From assembly GCA_963817405.1 (NCBI GenBank), contig CAWFNW010000003.1:62001-126000 (forward strand): a stretch of DNA of 64,000 bases. Reading direction: 5' to 3'. The position numbers and the translations under genes were made by a program. Source of the stretch: CAWFNW01 sp963817405. Lineage in GTDB: Bacteria; Actinomycetota; Coriobacteriia; Anaerosomatales; Anaerosomataceae. Below the pieces are notes generated by a model. It saw nothing but the letters and a program-made list of their open reading frames with translations, did no database searches and was not told the origin of the DNA. Positions 50,059 through 59,549 of this stretch are shown here, one piece after another (positions within the stretch are counted from its first letter, which is position 1; the number at the start of each line of letters is the position of its first letter).

Positions 50059-52041
50059 ATTCCTCTTCCCGCCGGGCTCGGCATCGGTACTACTCGACTC
50101 GCCCGTGGCGTCCTCGGTGGGTGAAACGTACCCGGAGATGTTCTCGTACACGGCCACCACCACGGGAACCTACTACCTGGACGTACTGGCGTGGGAAGGT
50201 GCCGGCAGCTACACGCTCGAGTACTCGATCGGCACGCCGCCCGTGAACGTCGCGCCGGTGCTCGGTGCGATCGGCGCGAAGAGCGTGAACGAGCTCGCGC
50301 TGCTGACGTTCACGGCGTCGGCGACCGACGGGAACGGCGACACGCTCACCTTCTCGCTCGGAGCGGGCGCTCCTTCAGGCGCGAGCATCACATCCGGCGG
50401 CACCTTCACCTGGACGCCTTCAGAGGCCCAGGGACCGGGGAGCCACCCCATCACCGTCAACGTCACTGACGGCGCCCTCACCGACTCCGAAGCCATCACC
50501 GTGACCGTCGCCGAGGTGAACGTGGCGCCCGTCCTCGGCGCGATCGGCAACAAGGCCGCGACCGCCGGCGTGCCGCTCACCTTCACCGCGAGTGCCACTG
50601 ACACCGACCTGCCCGCGAACACGAAGACGTTCTCGCTTGGCGCGGGTGCGCCTGCAGGCGCCTCCATCAACCCGACGACCGGGGCGTTCTCCTGGACGCC
50701 TGCCGCGGCCGGCTCGTTCAGCGTGACTGTCATCGTCTCTGACGGTGCCCTTACCGACACCGAGACGATCACCATCACGGTCGCCGTCGCGCCGCCGGTC
50801 AACGTCGCACCGGTGCTCGCTCCCATCGGCAACAAGGCCGCGACCGTGGGCGTGCCGCTCACCTTCGGGGCCTCGGCCACCGACGCCAATGGCGACACGC
50901 TCTCCTACAGCCTCACCGGTGCGCCAGCGGGCGCCGCCATCAACGCCTCCACGGGCGCGTTCTCCTGGACACCTGCTGCAGCCGGTTCGTTCAGTATCAC
51001 CGTCAGGGTGTCCGACGGCGCGCTTACCGACACCGAGACGATCACCGTCACGGTCGCCGCAGCGCCGACGCAGCCTCGTCGTCCTCTCCATCGAAGGCCC
51101 CAACCGCTACGCGACCGCCATCGCGGCATCGATGAAGGCGTTCCCGACGGGCTCTGATTACGTGATCATCGCGACGGGTACGAACTGGCCCGACGCGCTC
51201 GGTGGCTCTGCTCTGGCCGGTGCCCTTGACGCACCGATCCTCTTGACCCGCCAAGACGTGCTCCCGGCAGAGGTCAGGGCCGAGATCGTCCGCCTCGGCG
51301 CCACCAAGGCCATCATCTTAGGCGGCACGCCGGCGGTATCCGCCGCCGTGGCCTCTCAGATCGATGCGATCGCCGGCGTCACGGTCGAGCGGATCTCCGG
51401 CCCCAACCGCTACGACACCGCGATCGCGGTCGCGGCCAGGACCATCGCGGTTCTCGGGGACGCCTACGACGGAGGAGCCTTCATCGCGACGGGCATGAAC
51501 TTCCCCGACGCGCTCGGAGCCTCTCCTCTGGCCGCCGCGGCCGGCTGGCCGATCTACCTTGCCAACCCGAACCAGGGCAACAACGCCGGGCTCGTCTCGG
51601 TCATGCGGGCGGCGGGCGTGAGTGACGCCATCCTGCTTGGCGGTGCGAACGTCGTGGCCGACTCCATCCGTGCTCGCCCTCGGCGCGACCTATCAGACGC
51701 GCCTTTCGGGCGCCAACCGCTACGACACGGCCGTCGTGGTCGCGACCTACGGGGTCGCGAACGCCGGTCTTGGCTTCGACAAGGTCGCTCTCGCGACGGG
51801 TGAGAACTTCCCCGACGCGCTTGCCGGCGGCGTCATGCAGGCCAAGGACGGCTCGGTGCTGCTGCTCACCCCGACGAACACGCTTAACGCGAACGTCGCG
51901 GCGAAGCTTGCGGCCAACAAGGCCTCCATCCACGAGGTCCGCTTCCTCGGCTCGACCGCTGCCGTCTCGGCCGCGGTGAGGACGGCGGTCAGGAACATCC
52001 TGCAGAACTAGCGAGTCCCGAGAGTCTCACGGTTCGTCACA

Positions 52042-52075
52042 GGGCCCCCGGCAGGAGCAATCCCGCCGGGGGCCC
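52042..52075 (+). terminator. Terminator hairpin after the surface protein
   Basis: Perfect 11-bp GC-rich stem (52042-52052 with 52065-52075, 12-base loop) 30 bases after the stop. Confidence 0.7.
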
Positions 52076-52187
52076 GCCTATCCGGCTTCTGGCGTCGCCA
52101 ACGTCACGCCGATATCCCCTATCATGTGACGTGCGCGGCGAGGTAGATCGCAGCCTCGCGCATCGGGCAGCCACCGAGGGAGGGCGC

Positions 52188-53243
52188 ATGACCGACACCC
52201 CCGACACGCCGATCTCGTACCGCGACGCGGGCGTGGACACCACCGAGGGGGCCCGAGCGGTCGACGCCATTCGCGACGCCGTGCGCTCCACGTACCGCCC
52301 GGAGGTCATCGGCGACATCGGCGGCTTCGGCGGAATGTTCTCGGCAGCGGCCTTCAAGGAGATGACCGATCCGGTACTGGTGAGCGGCACCGACGGCGTC
52401 GGCACCAAGCTCAAACTCGCGCAGCTGCTGGACCGCCACGACACCGTCGGCATCGACCTGGTGGCCATGTGCGCCAACGACATCCTCGTCACCGGCGCCG
52501 AGCCGCTCTTCTTCCTCGACTACATCGCCATCGGGAGGCTCACCGCCGAGCGTGCCGACGCGATCGTGGCGGGCATCGCCGAGGGCTGTCGCCAAGCCGG
52601 CTGCGCGCTCATCGGCGGCGAAATGGCCGAGCACCCCGGCGTGATGGACCCGGACGACTACGATCTCTCGGGCTTCTGCGTGGGCGTAGTCGATCGCCCC
52701 AAGGCGATCGACGGCTCAGCCATCGCGCCCGGCGACGTGATCCTCGGTCTCGCGTCGAGCGGCGTGCACAGCAACGGCTTCTCGCTCGTCAGGCGCGTGC
52801 TTGTCGAGGGGCAGGAGGAGGCGCTCGCGTTGCCGCGGACGGACTTCGGCGGGCGTTCGCTCGGCGATGTCCTGCTGACACCCACGCGCATCTACGTGAA
52901 GAGCGTGCTCAGGGTCCTTGCCGGGGGTGCGCGCATCAAGGGGATGGCGCACATCACTGGCGGCGGCATTACCGAGAACCTCGACCGGGTGCTCCCCGAG
53001 GGCTGCGATGCGCGACTGGTCAGGGGGGCGTGGCCCGTGCCGCGCGTCTTCGAGGAACTGCGGCACGCATCCAACCTTGGCGACGAGGAGCTCTATCGGA
53101 CGTTCAACATGGGCGTAGGATTCGCGGTCGTGCTGTCGCCAGCGGATGCGCCAGGCGTGGCCGTGGAGCTCCGGGCAGCCGGTGAGGTCGTGTGGGAGAT
53201 TGGCGAGATCGTCGCCGGATCGGGGGAGGTCCGCTATGGCTGA
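52188..53243 (+). CDS. purM: Phosphoribosylformylglycinamidine cyclo-ligase
   Basis: PurM (AIR synthetase, 351 residues) closes the imidazole ring using ATP. Motifs: ISYRDAGVDTTEGARAVDAI, then VSGTDGVGTKLKLAQLLDRH, DLVAMCANDILVTGAEPLFF, and the C-terminal HITGGGITENLDRVLPEG. The ATG at 52188 has GAGGGAGG. purN overlaps its end. It resumes the purine pathway after the 6.8 kb oxidase/surface protein interval. Confidence 0.98.
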   Translation: MTDTPDTPISYRDAGVDTTEGARAVDAIRDAVRSTYRPEVIGDIGGFGGMFSAAAFKEMTDPVLVSGTDGVGTKLKLAQLLDRHDTVGIDLVAMCANDILVTGAEPLFFLDYIAIGRLTAERADAIVAGIAEGCRQAGCALIGGEMAEHPGVMDPDDYDLSGFCVGVVDRPKAIDGSAIAPGDVILGLASSGVHSNGFSLVRRVLVEGQEEALALPRTDFGGRSLGDVLLTPTRIYVKSVLRVLAGGARIKGMAHITGGGITENLDRVLPEGCDARLVRGAWPVPRVFEELRHASNLGDEELYRTFNMGVGFAVVLSPADAPGVAVELRAAGEVVWEIGEIVAGSGEVRYG

Positions 53244-53940
53244 GTCGCCGGTCAAGCCCGGGCTGCTCTTCCAGCGCGCAAGCGACGTCGAGCGCATGCG
53301 AATCGCCGTGCTCATCTCGGGAAGCGGCACCAACCTGCAAGCGCTCATCGACGCATGCGCGGCAGGCGCGCTCGATGCGACGGTCGATGTCGTCATCTCG
53401 AACAAGCCCGACGCCTTCGGTTTGGAACGAGCGCGCCGCGCCGGCATTCCCGCTGTCGCCATCGATCGTGCGCGCTTCACAACGATTGCGGCGTACAACG
53501 CCGCCATCACCGAGGTGCTCCAGCAGCATGAAGTCGAGCTTGTCGTGATGGCGGGCTACATGCGCCTGCTCGGCCAGGAAGTCCTCAGCGTCTTTCCGGG
53601 ACGGGTCATCAATCTGCACCCGGCGTTGCTGCCGGCGTTCCCGGGCGCGTCCGCCATCAGCGATGCGTTCGAGTACGGCGTCAAGGTGACGGGTGTGACG
53701 GTGCACCTCGCCGACGAGCACTTCGACCGAGGGCCGATCATCGTCCAGCAACCGGTTCGCGTCGCGGAGGACGACACGGTCGACTCCCTCGAGGCGCGGA
53801 TCCACGAGGTCGAGCACGGCCTCATCGTCGAAGCGGTTGGCCTCTTTGCCGAGGAGCGCCTGGTCCTGGACGGTCGGCGCGTGCATATCCTGTCGCCGCG
53901 CCGACCGGCGACAAGTGGCACCGGTTCCGAGACGGTTTAG
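53236..53940 (+). CDS. purN: Phosphoribosylglycinamide formyltransferase
   Basis: PurN transfers a formyl group from 10-formyl-THF to GAR. The core begins RIAVLISGSGTNLQALIDAC (phosphate loop), with VVMAGYMRLLGQEVLSVFPG and the catalytic INLHPALLPAFPGASAISDA and VTVHLADEHFDRGPII blocks. ATG 53236 overlaps the purM stop by 8 bases and has GGGGGAGG, giving 234 residues; the internal ATG at 53296 would match typical starts and is an alternative. Confidence 0.97.
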   Translation: MAESPVKPGLLFQRASDVERMRIAVLISGSGTNLQALIDACAAGALDATVDVVISNKPDAFGLERARRAGIPAVAIDRARFTTIAAYNAAITEVLQQHEVELVVMAGYMRLLGQEVLSVFPGRVINLHPALLPAFPGASAISDAFEYGVKVTGVTVHLADEHFDRGPIIVQQPVRVAEDDTVDSLEARIHEVEHGLIVEAVGLFAEERLVLDGRRVHILSPRRPATSGTGSETV

Positions 53941-54142
53941 ATTCTGTTCAGAAGCGCGTGCGACCGTGTATTCCAAGCGCTCCCCCCGCTGTCCCTGTGC
54001 GTGCACAGTCAAGCGGACATGGCGGCGCTCGAGCGTGCGGTTGCGCGCCCGGGGGGCGGGTTCACCGGAAGCGAGGTGTGCGGAGAGCATGTATGTCTGG
54101 TCGCCGATCGAAACGATGCCGCGCCGGCAGCGGAGCAGGTCA

Positions 54143-54886
54143 ATGCATGACCGTGAGCATCTGCCGGGAGCGCCGCGCGTCGCCCTCAAGGAGATTGCGC
54201 GCGTAACCCGGGACAAGAAGGTCCCGCTCTGGCCTTACCATCAGGAGCGTCTGCGCCAAGGCGGTTGCTCAGAGGAGACGCTCCGGCGTCTCGACGATTC
54301 GATCGCTCTCTCGCTCGCGACCTACGACGGTCGCCTCACGACGAGGGTCCAGCTCTCCGCCATCGTGCTCGCTGACGGGACACCCGTGACAAGCGTCCAG
54401 CGACGACTGTCCTCTCTCGACGTGCCTGGCGGCCTCAAGGGCGTTGCGGTTCCGGTGGACGAGCCTCCGGTACTGCCAAGCGGCGGCGCGAAGCCGCTCG
54501 ATCGCTCGTACTGGGACCGCGCCCAACGCCGGGCGTTCGAACAGCGCGCGCAGCAGGCAATCATCGTCGACGACTGCAACACTGTCTACGACGGTGGTTC
54601 GGCAACCATCTTCTGCCGCTACGGCGATGAGCTGCTCACCGCCCCCTCGCCGCACGCCATCGCCGGCGTCGGCCGCGCCTACGTCATGGAACACGCTGCC
54701 CAGTGGGGACTTACGGTGCGCGTCAGCCCCTACACGCTTCGCCAGCTGGAACAGGCGGACGAGGTCTTCTTCGTCAATTCATACGGGGGCGCGCGGATCA
54801 TGATCGGAAAAGCAGGTCCCATGTGCGAGATGATCGATGCGCACTTCAAGGGGCTGTGGGGCAGCGAAGAAGAGGAACTCTTCTAG
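54143..54886 (+). CDS. Class IV aminotransferase-like PLP protein
   Basis: A 247-residue fold-type IV PLP protein related to branched-chain aminotransferase and 4-amino-4-deoxychorismate lyase. A likely internal lysine is KPLDRSYWDRAQRRAFEQRA or nearby; the phosphate-clamp region is DDCNTVYDGGSATIFCRYGD, and VFFVNSYGGARIMIGKAGPM is near the C-terminus. The N-terminal quarter is diverged, so substrate is open. ATG 54143 with GGAG seven bases away is preferred; ATG 54089 (18 codons longer) is possible. A 202-base gap with no gene precedes it, and a terminator follows. Confidence 0.78.
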   Translation: MHDREHLPGAPRVALKEIARVTRDKKVPLWPYHQERLRQGGCSEETLRRLDDSIALSLATYDGRLTTRVQLSAIVLADGTPVTSVQRRLSSLDVPGGLKGVAVPVDEPPVLPSGGAKPLDRSYWDRAQRRAFEQRAQQAIIVDDCNTVYDGGSATIFCRYGDELLTAPSPHAIAGVGRAYVMEHAAQWGLTVRVSPYTLRQLEQADEVFFVNSYGGARIMIGKAGPMCEMIDAHFKGLWGSEEEELF

Positions 54887-54909
54887 CACCCCTCACTCAC
54901 GTGTGAGAC

Positions 54910-54939
54910 AACGGCCCCGGCGATACGTCCGGGGCCGTT
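54910..54939 (+). terminator. Terminator hairpin before purH
   Basis: Perfect 11-bp stem (54910-54920 with 54929-54939, 8-base loop) 24 bases after the aminotransferase stop. purH therefore has its own promoter; a TACAAT -10-like box follows at 54943-54948. Confidence 0.75.
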
Positions 54940-55028
54940 CTGTACAATGGCGGGGTCAGTATTGAGGACCGTCTACATGCGGCCGCCCGGCGCTCCGCGG
55001 GCTGCCGATCGCGGAGGGGGCAGTTCCC

Positions 55029-56588
55029 GTGGATCTCGTGAAGGTCAAGCGCGCTCTCGTCTCGGTCACCGACAAGTCCGGCGTCGTTGAGTTCTGTAGG
55101 GCGCTCGTCGATGAGTTCGGGACCGAGATAGTGTCGACGGGCGGCACCGCCAAGGTGCTCGCAGACGCGGGAGTGCCCGTCCGCCCCATCGACGATGTCA
55201 CCGGCTTCCCGGAGATGATGGACGGGCGCGTCAAGACGCTCCACCCCAGGGTGCATGGGGCGCTGCTCGGTCGTCGCGACGTGCCGGAGCACATGGCGGC
55301 CGCGGCCGAGCATGGCATCGAGCTCATCGATATGGTGGTCGTGAACCTCTACGCGTTCGAGGAGACGATCGCCCGCGAGGGCGTCGACCTTGAGGAGGCC
55401 ATCGAGAACATCGATATCGGCGGCCCGAGCATGCTTCGCTCGGCGGCCAAGAACTTCGACGCCGTGGCCGTCGTGACCGACCCGGCTTCCTACCCAGACG
55501 TGCTCGGCGAGCTTCGGGCGAACGTCGGCGCGACCACGTACGACACGCGCAAGCGGCTCGCCACGGAGGCGTTCCGCCTCACGAGCGCGTACGACAGCGC
55601 CATCTGGATGTACCTGTCGGAGTACCGCTCGACGCCATTTCCTCCCGAGGCGCGCTTCCGCCTCGAGAAGGTGCAGGACCTTCGCTACGGCGAGAACCCC
55701 CACCAGCAGTCCGCGTTCTACCGCTTCATGGAGGCCGCCGAGCACACGCTTGCGCGCGCTGAGCAGCTGCAGGGCAAGGAGCTCTCTTACAACAACATCC
55801 TTGACACGGACGCCTGCTGGACGGCGGTGCGCGAGTTTGCCGAGCCCGCCTGCGTCATCGTGAAGCATACGAACCCTTGCGGGACCTGCGTCGACGATGA
55901 CATCGTGACCGCGTATCGGCGCGCACACGAGGCGGACCCGACCTCTGCGTACGGCGGCGTGATGGCGTTCAACCGCGCCGTGCCGGTCGAGCTCATCGAG
56001 GCGATTTCGGCGAACAAGCAGTTCGTGGAGGTGATGATCGCGCCCGACTACACGCCCGAGGCACTCGCGCTCCTCTCCGCCAAGCCGAACCTCCGCGTGC
56101 TCCGCACGGGCGGCGTTCGGTCTGTCGCCGGCCGTCGCGAGTCGCGCGCGGTGGAGGGCGGCCTGCTGGTGCAGACTTCTGATGGCGTGACCGAGGACCC
56201 GGCGACCTTCACCGTCGTCACCAAGCGTCAGCCGAGCGCCGAGGAGATGGAGCAGCTTCTCTTCGCGTGGAAGGTCGCCAAAAGCGTGAAGAGCAACGCG
56301 ATCCTCCTCGCCAAGGACTTCGTGAGCGTAGGCGTCGGCGCCGGGCAGATGAACCGCGTGAACTCCGCACGCATCGCCGTCGAGGCGGCGGGAGACAGGG
56401 CGAAGGGCGCAGTGTGTGCAAGTGACGCGTTCCTGCCGTTCCCGGACACACTCGAGGTCGTCGCGGCGGCGGGCGTCATCGCGCTCATCCAGCCGGGCGG
56501 CTCGATCCGCGACGAGGAGGCGATTGCGACGGCCGATGAGCTCGGCGTGGCGATGGTCTTCACGGGGCGCCGCCACTTCCGGCACTAG
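55029..56588 (+). CDS. purH: Bifunctional AICAR transformylase / IMP cyclohydrolase
   Basis: PurH carries out the last two steps to IMP. The 519-residue protein has the cyclohydrolase domain first (RALVSVTDKSGVVEFCRALV; DGRVKTLHPRVHGALLGRRD), then the transformylase with KVQDLRYGENPHQQSAFYRF, the catalytic Lys-His in VIVKHTNPCGTCV and the FLPFPDTLEVVAAAGVIALI end block. GTG 55029 follows a GGAGGGGG ribosome site. A convergent MscS gene lies 41 bases beyond. Confidence 0.98.
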   Translation: MDLVKVKRALVSVTDKSGVVEFCRALVDEFGTEIVSTGGTAKVLADAGVPVRPIDDVTGFPEMMDGRVKTLHPRVHGALLGRRDVPEHMAAAAEHGIELIDMVVVNLYAFEETIAREGVDLEEAIENIDIGGPSMLRSAAKNFDAVAVVTDPASYPDVLGELRANVGATTYDTRKRLATEAFRLTSAYDSAIWMYLSEYRSTPFPPEARFRLEKVQDLRYGENPHQQSAFYRFMEAAEHTLARAEQLQGKELSYNNILDTDACWTAVREFAEPACVIVKHTNPCGTCVDDDIVTAYRRAHEADPTSAYGGVMAFNRAVPVELIEAISANKQFVEVMIAPDYTPEALALLSAKPNLRVLRTGGVRSVAGRRESRAVEGGLLVQTSDGVTEDPATFTVVTKRQPSAEEMEQLLFAWKVAKSVKSNAILLAKDFVSVGVGAGQMNRVNSARIAVEAAGDRAKGAVCASDAFLPFPDTLEVVAAAGVIALIQPGGSIRDEEAIATADELGVAMVFTGRRHFRH

Positions 56589-56629
56589 CAGACGCCCTCG
56601 ACACGTGCGGCTGTAGGTAGCCCCTTGCT

Positions 56630-57664
56630 CTACTCCTGCACCACGTGCACGTTCCGCGTGGGATACGGGAAGTGGATGCCTTCCGCGGCGAACCGCTCGT
56701 GCAGCCGCTTGATGAAGGTGCTTCTGAGCGGGTATTGATCGCCGTAGTCCGGCACGCGGAGGATCGCGACGCCGGTGATCTGCGATTCGCTGAAGCCGCG
56801 AAAGCGCACGACCGGCGCCGGCTCGGCCAGCGAGGGCTGGAACTCGCGCATGACCTCGAGGGCGACCTCGGCCGCGATTCCTTCGACACGCTCCAGGTCC
56901 GCGTCGTAGCTCACGCCGAACTCGATCAGCACGGAAAGTGCCTCGACCGGCAGCCGGTAGTTCGTCACGATCGCCTTCCCGAGCGTGCTGTTGGGCACGA
57001 TGACGAGGTTGCCCGCCTGCGTACGGAGGGTCGTCGTCCGCCACGCGATGTCGACCACGGTGCCCTCCTGCGCGCCCTCCAGCAGGAGGTAGTCGCCGGG
57101 GCGGATCTGCCTGGATGCGACGATCTGCAGCCCGGCGAAGAGGTTCCCAAGCGTGTCCTGAAGCGCGAGCGCCACGGCCAGACCACCAACGCCAAGTGCG
57201 GTCAGAACGGGCGTGACCGAGATGTTGAGCGCGTTCAAGACGAGCAGACCGCCGAGGAGCACAACCGCGATGCGCGCGAGGTTGACGAAGATGCTTGTAG
57301 AGGGCAGTGCGCCGCCAGGCACGGCCATGCGGTGCCGCACGAAACCGCCCACAACGCGCGCGGCGAGGAGGGTCCCGACGACGATCGCGAGGACCGCGAG
57401 CGTCCGGCCGACGTACAGCTCGAGGCGGGCGTTCCAGGTGAACGCCTCCAGCGCGAGCGCTCCGCCCGCGATGCCACCCAGCGCAACCGGAGCTGCGCCG
57501 ATGTCCCTGGCGATCACCGCGCCGAGGGCCCAACCGCGTTTGGCCGCAGCGGCCTTCAGGCGTCCGAGCACGACCGCGTCCACGAGCCAGCCGGCGAGCA
57601 GGCCAAGCGCCACGGCGCCCGCGAAGAGTACAAGGTCCGGAAGGTCGGAAATGAGTCGAGTCAT
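56630..57664 (-). CDS. MscS-family mechanosensitive channel
   Basis: A 344-residue protein: four hydrophobic helices (residues 10-150), the pore-lining helix and gate near LTALGVGGLAVALALQDTLG, the beta domain LFAGLQIVASRQIRPGDYLL and IVPNSTLGKAIVTNY, and a cytoplasmic C-terminal cage part. It opens on membrane tension to release solutes on osmotic downshock. The gene is convergent to purH. Confidence 0.95.
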   Translation of the reverse strand: MTRLISDLPDLVLFAGAVALGLLAGWLVDAVVLGRLKAAAAKRGWALGAVIARDIGAAPVALGGIAGGALALEAFTWNARLELYVGRTLAVLAIVVGTLLAARVVGGFVRHRMAVPGGALPSTSIFVNLARIAVVLLGGLLVLNALNISVTPVLTALGVGGLAVALALQDTLGNLFAGLQIVASRQIRPGDYLLLEGAQEGTVVDIAWRTTTLRTQAGNLVIVPNSTLGKAIVTNYRLPVEALSVLIEFGVSYDADLERVEGIAAEVALEVMREFQPSLAEPAPVVRFRGFSESQITGVAILRVPDYGDQYPLRSTFIKRLHERFAAEGIHFPYPTRNVHVVQE

Positions 57665-57867
57665 GGGCTGGGCTTCCTCATGGGGAGATCGTCTGTTCGA
57701 TTATACGAGTTCAGGTCGCCCCGACGGCTGCAGACGCGATCCACGAGTATGGCGCGACCGGCTGGCTCGGCCCGGGCGCGTTGACCCCGCGCTCGGGCGT
57801 GGGCTACACTACGCCGTGCGCTTTCGCCCGGCTCGGCAGGGCGTCGGCGAGGGAATGTGCAGGTCAG

Positions 57868-57943
57868 GGGCCGTTAGCTCAGTTGGTAGAGCAGGGGACT
57901 TTTAATCCCAAGGTCGCAGGTTCGAAACCTGCACGGCCCACCA
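57868..57943 (+). tRNA. tRNA-Lys (TTT)
   Basis: 76 bases with encoded CCA. Acceptor GGGCCGT pairs with ACGGCCC; D-arm GCTCAGTTGGTAGAGC, anticodon loop CTTTTAA (anticodon TTT), T-loop GTTCGAAAC are all standard. Confidence 0.98.
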
Positions 57944-57953
57944 AAGTGAATAT

Positions 57954-58029
57954 GCCCCCATCGTCTAGCGGCCAAGGACTCCGCCCTTTCAAGGCGGCAA
58001 CAGGGATTCGAATTCCCTTGGGGGCACCA
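57954..58029 (+). tRNA. tRNA-Glu (TTC), integration target of the adjacent island
   Basis: 76 bases with encoded CCA. Acceptor GCCCCCA pairs with TGGGGGC; anticodon loop CTTTCAA gives TTC; T-arm GGATTCGAATTCC. It follows tRNA-Lys after 10 bases, probably on the same transcript. Its last 26 bases are repeated at 61537-61562. Confidence 0.98.
58004..58029 (+). repeat. attachment-site repeat, left copy (tRNA-Glu 3' end)
   Basis: 26 bases of T-arm, acceptor and CCA, identical to 61537-61562. This is the form left when an element integrates into a tRNA 3' end and restores the gene. Confidence 0.75.
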
Positions 58030-58055
58030 TAAAACCGCAGGTCAGAGGCCTGAGC

Positions 58056-58083
58056 AGCCCGATTCCGAGAGTGAAGTCGGGCT
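58056..58083 (+). terminator. Hairpin after tRNA-Glu
   Basis: 7-bp perfect stem (58056-58062 with 58077-58083) with a 14-base loop, 26 bases after the tRNA; could end the tRNA transcript. Confidence 0.4.
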
Positions 58084-58238
58084 ACAATTGTCTTCAGGCC
58101 GACAGCGGGGCGGGGTAAATGCGCAGCTCAGAAGGGGTATAGTGCCGTCATTGACCTACATGCGTTCCCCGTTGCCCAGAGCCGGCGTTCGGCCGAGGCC
58201 TCGAGCGGAGTGATATCCCACGATTGGCCCGCGCACCT

Positions 58239-59285
58239 CTACCTGGCGACAATGCGTCCGGTGATCATGCCGCACGGGCTCGACATCATGTAGGAGCCGG
58301 CCCGGACGGCGGGGAGTTCGACGGCTGTCACAGCGTCTGACGTCAGCGTTGCATTGATGCCGAGGCCTCCGATCACCAGCGCCTCCGCGCACATGCCGCC
58401 GTGCTTGCAGTCGCCTTCCTGCCGCTTGACCAGCAGACGCACCGGCCTGCCTGCAGGGATTTCGACTGTACGTGGGATGTACTTGTCGTCCAGGATCTGG
58501 AACTGCGCCTCGACCACGCCGCCCCGCCCGACCTTGAACCCGCTCGTGCGCTCGTACGCGGTGTCTGCAATCGCCATGCTCGCCGACTCGAACGTGACCG
58601 GCGATCCCATCAGCAACGCCGCCCGGTCGATGAAGGCGAGACCGAACAGCATCACGACCACGGCCAGCCCCACGTTGAGCCGATGCTTCCAGGCCCGCGG
58701 GATGCGACTCGCCGTTGTGCCGAACACCAGCAGCAGGGGCATCGTGCCCAGAGCGAACGCCAGCATGCCTGCTGCGCCCGCCGCACCGCTGCCGCTCGCG
58801 GCCGCAGCGATTTGAGCGCCTTGGAGCGGCGCACACGGGAGGAGGCCTGTGAGCAGGCCGAATGCCAGCGGGGTTGCCAAGTGGGATTCGCCCGAGTCCT
58901 CCTCGGTGACGGCTCGATGTCGCAGATTCGACAGCGCCGTGATCAGGAACTTGGGGGGCCGGGGAGAGAGCCTGGCTGCCCAAGGGACCTTGCCGGTCAT
59001 CCCGAGTCCCAAGATGATCATGAAGGCTCCGGCCAGCACCAGGATCCAAGGACGGATCGCGGTGAGGTCGAACGCGGACCCGATTGTTCCGAGCACCGCA
59101 CCCACGAGGACGTAACTCAGTGTCCGGGAGGCTTGATACGCCAGGTTCGGAGCCACGCTGGCGAACCACGAGTCGTCCCGACCGCTCTTCGCCGCGTAGG
59201 TCACGATCATCGGACCGCACATACCCACGCAGTGAAGGCTTGTCGCAAGCCCGAGCACGAACATCGATGAAATGAGCGCCCTCAC
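58239..59285 (-). CDS. TauE/SafE (UreH-like) protein fused to a cupredoxin-like domain, island copy
   Basis: A 348-residue paralogue of the protein at 14165. Six-helix domain with TSLHCVGMCGPMIVTY and GLLTGLLPCAPLQGAQIAAA, then an extracytoplasmic beta domain with KRQEGDCKHGGMCAEALV and the ending YMMSSPCGMITGRIVAR. It lacks the two extra C-terminal helices of the first copy and has an additional Cys/His group (CKHGGMC), so ligand number differs. GTG 59285 is the start; its ribosome site is poor. It diverges from the cupredoxin lipoprotein. Function inferred: soft-metal (copper) handling. Confidence 0.85.
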   Translation of the reverse strand: MRALISSMFVLGLATSLHCVGMCGPMIVTYAAKSGRDDSWFASVAPNLAYQASRTLSYVLVGAVLGTIGSAFDLTAIRPWILVLAGAFMIILGLGMTGKVPWAARLSPRPPKFLITALSNLRHRAVTEEDSGESHLATPLAFGLLTGLLPCAPLQGAQIAAAASGSGAAGAAGMLAFALGTMPLLLVFGTTASRIPRAWKHRLNVGLAVVVMLFGLAFIDRAALLMGSPVTFESASMAIADTAYERTSGFKVGRGGVVEAQFQILDDKYIPRTVEIPAGRPVRLLVKRQEGDCKHGGMCAEALVIGGLGINATLTSDAVTAVELPAVRAGSYMMSSPCGMITGRIVAR

Positions 59286-59455
59286 GGGTGGCTCACCCAG
59301 ATACTCAGCGAACTCGCGCGAAGCGACGGAGCGAGATTGTCGCGAGCCTGTGTTTGCTGTCCCACGGTCGCCCTTCTTGACACGGTCACCACGCGAACTC
59401 GATGACGCCGCGCAATCGATGCACTAGCCCCGACACAATACGAGCCAACTTAGCC

Positions 59456-59496
59456 GTGTTTACGAACACCACTTCTTTGGTACTAATATGCCAAAG
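59456..59496 (+). promoter_or_regulatory. Divergent control region with two inverted repeats
   Basis: GTGTT-TACG-AACAC (59456-59469) and CTTTGG-10-CCAAAG (59475-59496) are perfect dyads between the divergent cupredoxin-type genes. The second overlaps a -10-like TACTAAT with a TTTACG -35 (59459-59464). A shared repressor is likely; it is not identified. Confidence 0.5.
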
Positions 59497-59549
59497 TGCG
59501 TTAATGGCATAACGTGTTCGGGAGCAACAGGCGACGGGAAGGGGTAGGT

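Larger units (their letters stand above)
49412..52011 (+). pseudogene. Cell-surface protein with PPC-like, Ig/cadherin-like and cell-wall-binding-2 repeats, two frameshifts
   Basis: About 865 residues. ATG 49412 (AAAGGGG) starts a signal peptide (NVAILLSAALLLNVVMPITF). Two PPC-like beta domains follow (each with DVFSLDLSAGQVLTVSMAGT), then three He_PIG/cadherin-like domains (APVLGAIGAKS, APVLGAIGNKA, APVLAPIGNKA). Three cell-wall-binding-repeat-2 units end the protein (SIEGPNRYATAIAASM, RISGPNRYDTAIAVAA, LSGANRYDTAVVVATYG). The frame shifts near 51075 and again near 51668, between conserved parts, while the repeats continue to 52011. The protein would bind the cell wall non-covalently. The indels are probably sequence errors. 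Confidence 0.82.

Noticed and set aside
54887..55028. ZTP (pfl) riboswitch upstream of purH
   Set aside because: Such elements often precede purH, but I could not find the conserved core segments here; only a terminator hairpin and GC-rich leader are visible.
54897..57533. Very long minus-strand open frame (878 codons) over purH and part of the MscS gene
   Set aside because: Antisense to purH and out of frame with MscS; Arg/His/Ala-rich with no domain or ribosome site.
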